From Flavobacteriaceae bacterium (GTDB lineage: Bacteria > Bacteroidota > Bacteroidia > Flavobacteriales > Flavobacteriaceae), in the NCBI GenBank assembly GCA_016763215.1, contig JAESUF010000381.1:1-5229 (forward strand): a stretch of DNA of 5,229 bases, written 5' to 3'. Below are positions 4,297-5,229 of this stretch, piece by piece. A model generated the notes under the pieces. That model saw nothing but the letters and a program-made list of their open reading frames with translations. It ran no database searches and was not told where the DNA came from. Position 1 is the stretch's first letter. Every line of letters starts with the position of its first letter. A program made the translations under genes and the position numbers.

Positions 4297-5229
4297 TTAG
4301 ATGTCTAACTGAAACGTCTCTTTTAGTTTTTCAATAAAAGGATTTTTTTCTTTCAGCTTATTGTATTTCTCTAATGGCGTGTAGACAAACTTTTTTTCAA
4401 TAGTTTCATTGACTATAACCTCCAAGCTAATTCCATAATTATTTAAGGATTCACGTAAAAATTTTAAAAGCTTCGAACGACCTTGTTTTAATTGATCTTG
4501 CATCTGTTTATTAGGAAGTGCAAACTGAATAACAAAACCTTCTTTTACTATAGGTAAATCGGTAGCAATAATTGAAGCCATACTTTTCTCCCCTTTTTTA
4601 ATGAGTAGTTCTTGATAGGTATTCCAAAGTTTATGCAAGATTTCTTCTGTAAAACTATCTTTTGGATGATTGTCAAAATTCTCTTCAAGTGTTGTTTTTT
4701 TCTCCCCTTTTTTTTGATAAACACTTTTTAGAGAAAGAGAAGAAGCTCGTCTTTTAACATTCTTTAAAACTGGCGGTTTTATCTTTTGAACAATAGATTT
4801 CCCCTCAACAATAGGTTGCTGAGTAACCTCTTGTGCTTTTTTTATTGGAGCTGTTTTTTTTGAAATTTCTTTTGCTACTGGCGATAAAGAAGTAAAGAAA
4901 GTAGCAGGGATTATGTAGTTAGCTGGCTTTTTTTTTTCTCCATCAAATGTGATAGAGGCAATTTGCATTAAAGTCAATTCAACCAACAACCGTTGATTTT
5001 TACTGGTTCTATATTTTAAATCACACTCATTTGCTTTATCAATAGACTGGATTAAAAAAGGAATACTTGTTTTTATTGCCTGTTCTAAATAACGCTTTTT
5101 GGCAGTATCACCAACCTCCAAAAGCTCAATAGTTACTTTGTCTTTGGCCACCAATAAATCTCTAAAATGGGAAGCTAAGCCATTGATAAAATGATGACCT
5201 TCAAATCCTTTGCTAAGTACGTTGTTAAA
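4297..5229 (-). CDS. dnaX: DNA polymerase III subunit tau/gamma, C-terminal part (5' end outside window)
   Basis: The minus frame is open from the window edge to TAA 4297-4299, giving 310 residues. The TTG at 5152-5154 is internal, because the upstream codons spell LSKGFEGHHFINGLASHFRDLL, a DnaX collar-domain (domain III) signature. DnaX is the clamp-loader ATPase subunit, and its tau form also ties the loader to polymerase and helicase. The N-terminal ATPase domains are missing here. In fragment numbering, domain III runs from the edge through NQRLLVELTLMQIASI (78-93). Next comes a Lys/Pro/Ser-rich, low-complexity linker (about 98-190). Last is a C-terminal tau domain (about 191-310, from DSFTEEILHKLW) ending YTPLEKYNKLKEKNPFIEKLKETFQLDI in two steps (fragment 283-310), as is usual in Flavobacteriia. 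An A10-G slippery tract at the domain III/linker border suggests a shorter gamma-like product (separate entry). The linker also holds A7-A8 runs. The gene is convergent with the antiporter gene. Confidence 0.93.
   Translation of the reverse strand, partial: FNNVLSKGFEGHHFINGLASHFRDLLVAKDKVTIELLEVGDTAKKRYLEQAIKTSIPFLIQSIDKANECDLKYRTSKNQRLLVELTLMQIASITFDGEKKKPANYIIPATFFTSLSPVAKEISKKTAPIKKAQEVTQQPIVEGKSIVQKIKPPVLKNVKRRASSLSLKSVYQKKGEKKTTLEENFDNHPKDSFTEEILHKLWNTYQELLIKKGEKSMASIIATDLPIVKEGFVIQFALPNKQMQDQLKQGRSKLLKFLRESLNNYGISLEVIVNETIEKKFVYTPLEKYNKLKEKNPFIEKLKETFQLDI
4873..4906 (-). promoter_or_regulatory. Inverted repeat (possible RNA hairpin) downstream of the dnaX slippery tract
   Basis: In the mRNA sense TGCTACT (4906-4900) pairs perfectly with AGTAGCA (4879-4873), a 7-bp stem with a 20-nt loop. 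It begins 20 nt after the slippery tract. E. coli dnaX has a stimulatory stem-loop there but at a shorter spacing (under 10 nt), and this loop is large, so a stimulatory role is only possible. Confidence 0.35.
4919..4937 (-). promoter_or_regulatory. Candidate dnaX programmed frameshift or transcriptional slippage site
   Basis: On the minus strand, ten A residues (complement of 4928-4937) followed by G encode Glu-Lys-Lys-Lys as GAA AAA AAA AAG. This contains A AAA AAG in the same codon phase as the E. coli dnaX frameshift heptamer. A -1 shift then reads GCC AGC TAA, with the stop at 4919-4921. A shift the other way stops at 4911-4913. Either would end the protein just after collar domain III, as expected for a gamma form. 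A GGAG abuts the A run upstream. Use of the site is inferred. Confidence 0.6.

Noticed and set aside
5152..5154. TTG as the start of the dnaX fragment
   Set aside because: The frame continues to the window edge with a clear DnaX collar motif (GFEGHHFINGLASHFRDLL), so this is an internal Leu.

Overview
The window looks like chromosomal DNA from a marine-type member of the Flavobacteriia (Bacteroidota). The evidence is its low GC content, A-rich leaders without strong Shine-Dalgarno sites, TAnnTTTG-type -7 promoter boxes, a flavobacterial form of DnaX, and Bacteroidota-typical DUF4268 and DUF4870 proteins. It carries no rRNA, tRNA, insertion sequence, CRISPR array or phage gene. The content is mostly housekeeping, and the unusual signals lie in fine structure.

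Layout from left to right. (1) Positions 1-246 (+) hold the C-terminal end of a DUF4870-type small membrane protein whose start lies outside the window. A hairpin-plus-T-run terminator follows at 273-300, probably acting in both directions. (2) Three minus-strand genes, read from right to left, are a secreted glucosaminidase-domain protein (1468-2253), the tRNA hydroxylase MiaE (837-1418) and a DUF4268 protein (299-739). The gap between miaE and the DUF4268 gene is almost entirely an in-phase array of 12 heptamers. (3) A divergent promoter region at about 2254-2370 separates this group from a plus-strand CPA1-type cation:proton antiporter with a C-terminal nucleotide-binding-like domain (2371-4188). 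(4) After a 108-bp convergent gap, the minus strand carries the 3' two thirds or so of dnaX (4297-5229), the DNA polymerase III tau/gamma subunit, cut by the window edge.

The most interesting signal is in dnaX. A run of ten A residues followed by G contains the heptamer A AAA AAG in the same codon phase as the E. coli dnaX frameshift site. It lies just after the end of the conserved collar domain. A -1 shift meets a stop after two codons, and a +1 shift meets one after a few more. This would yield a short gamma-like protein by ribosomal frameshifting (as in E. coli) or transcriptional slippage (as in Thermus). A 7-bp inverted repeat lies 20 nt downstream.

The genes do not form one pathway. 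They cover tRNA modification, cell-wall remodelling, ion homeostasis and replication. No wholly new multigene system is evident.
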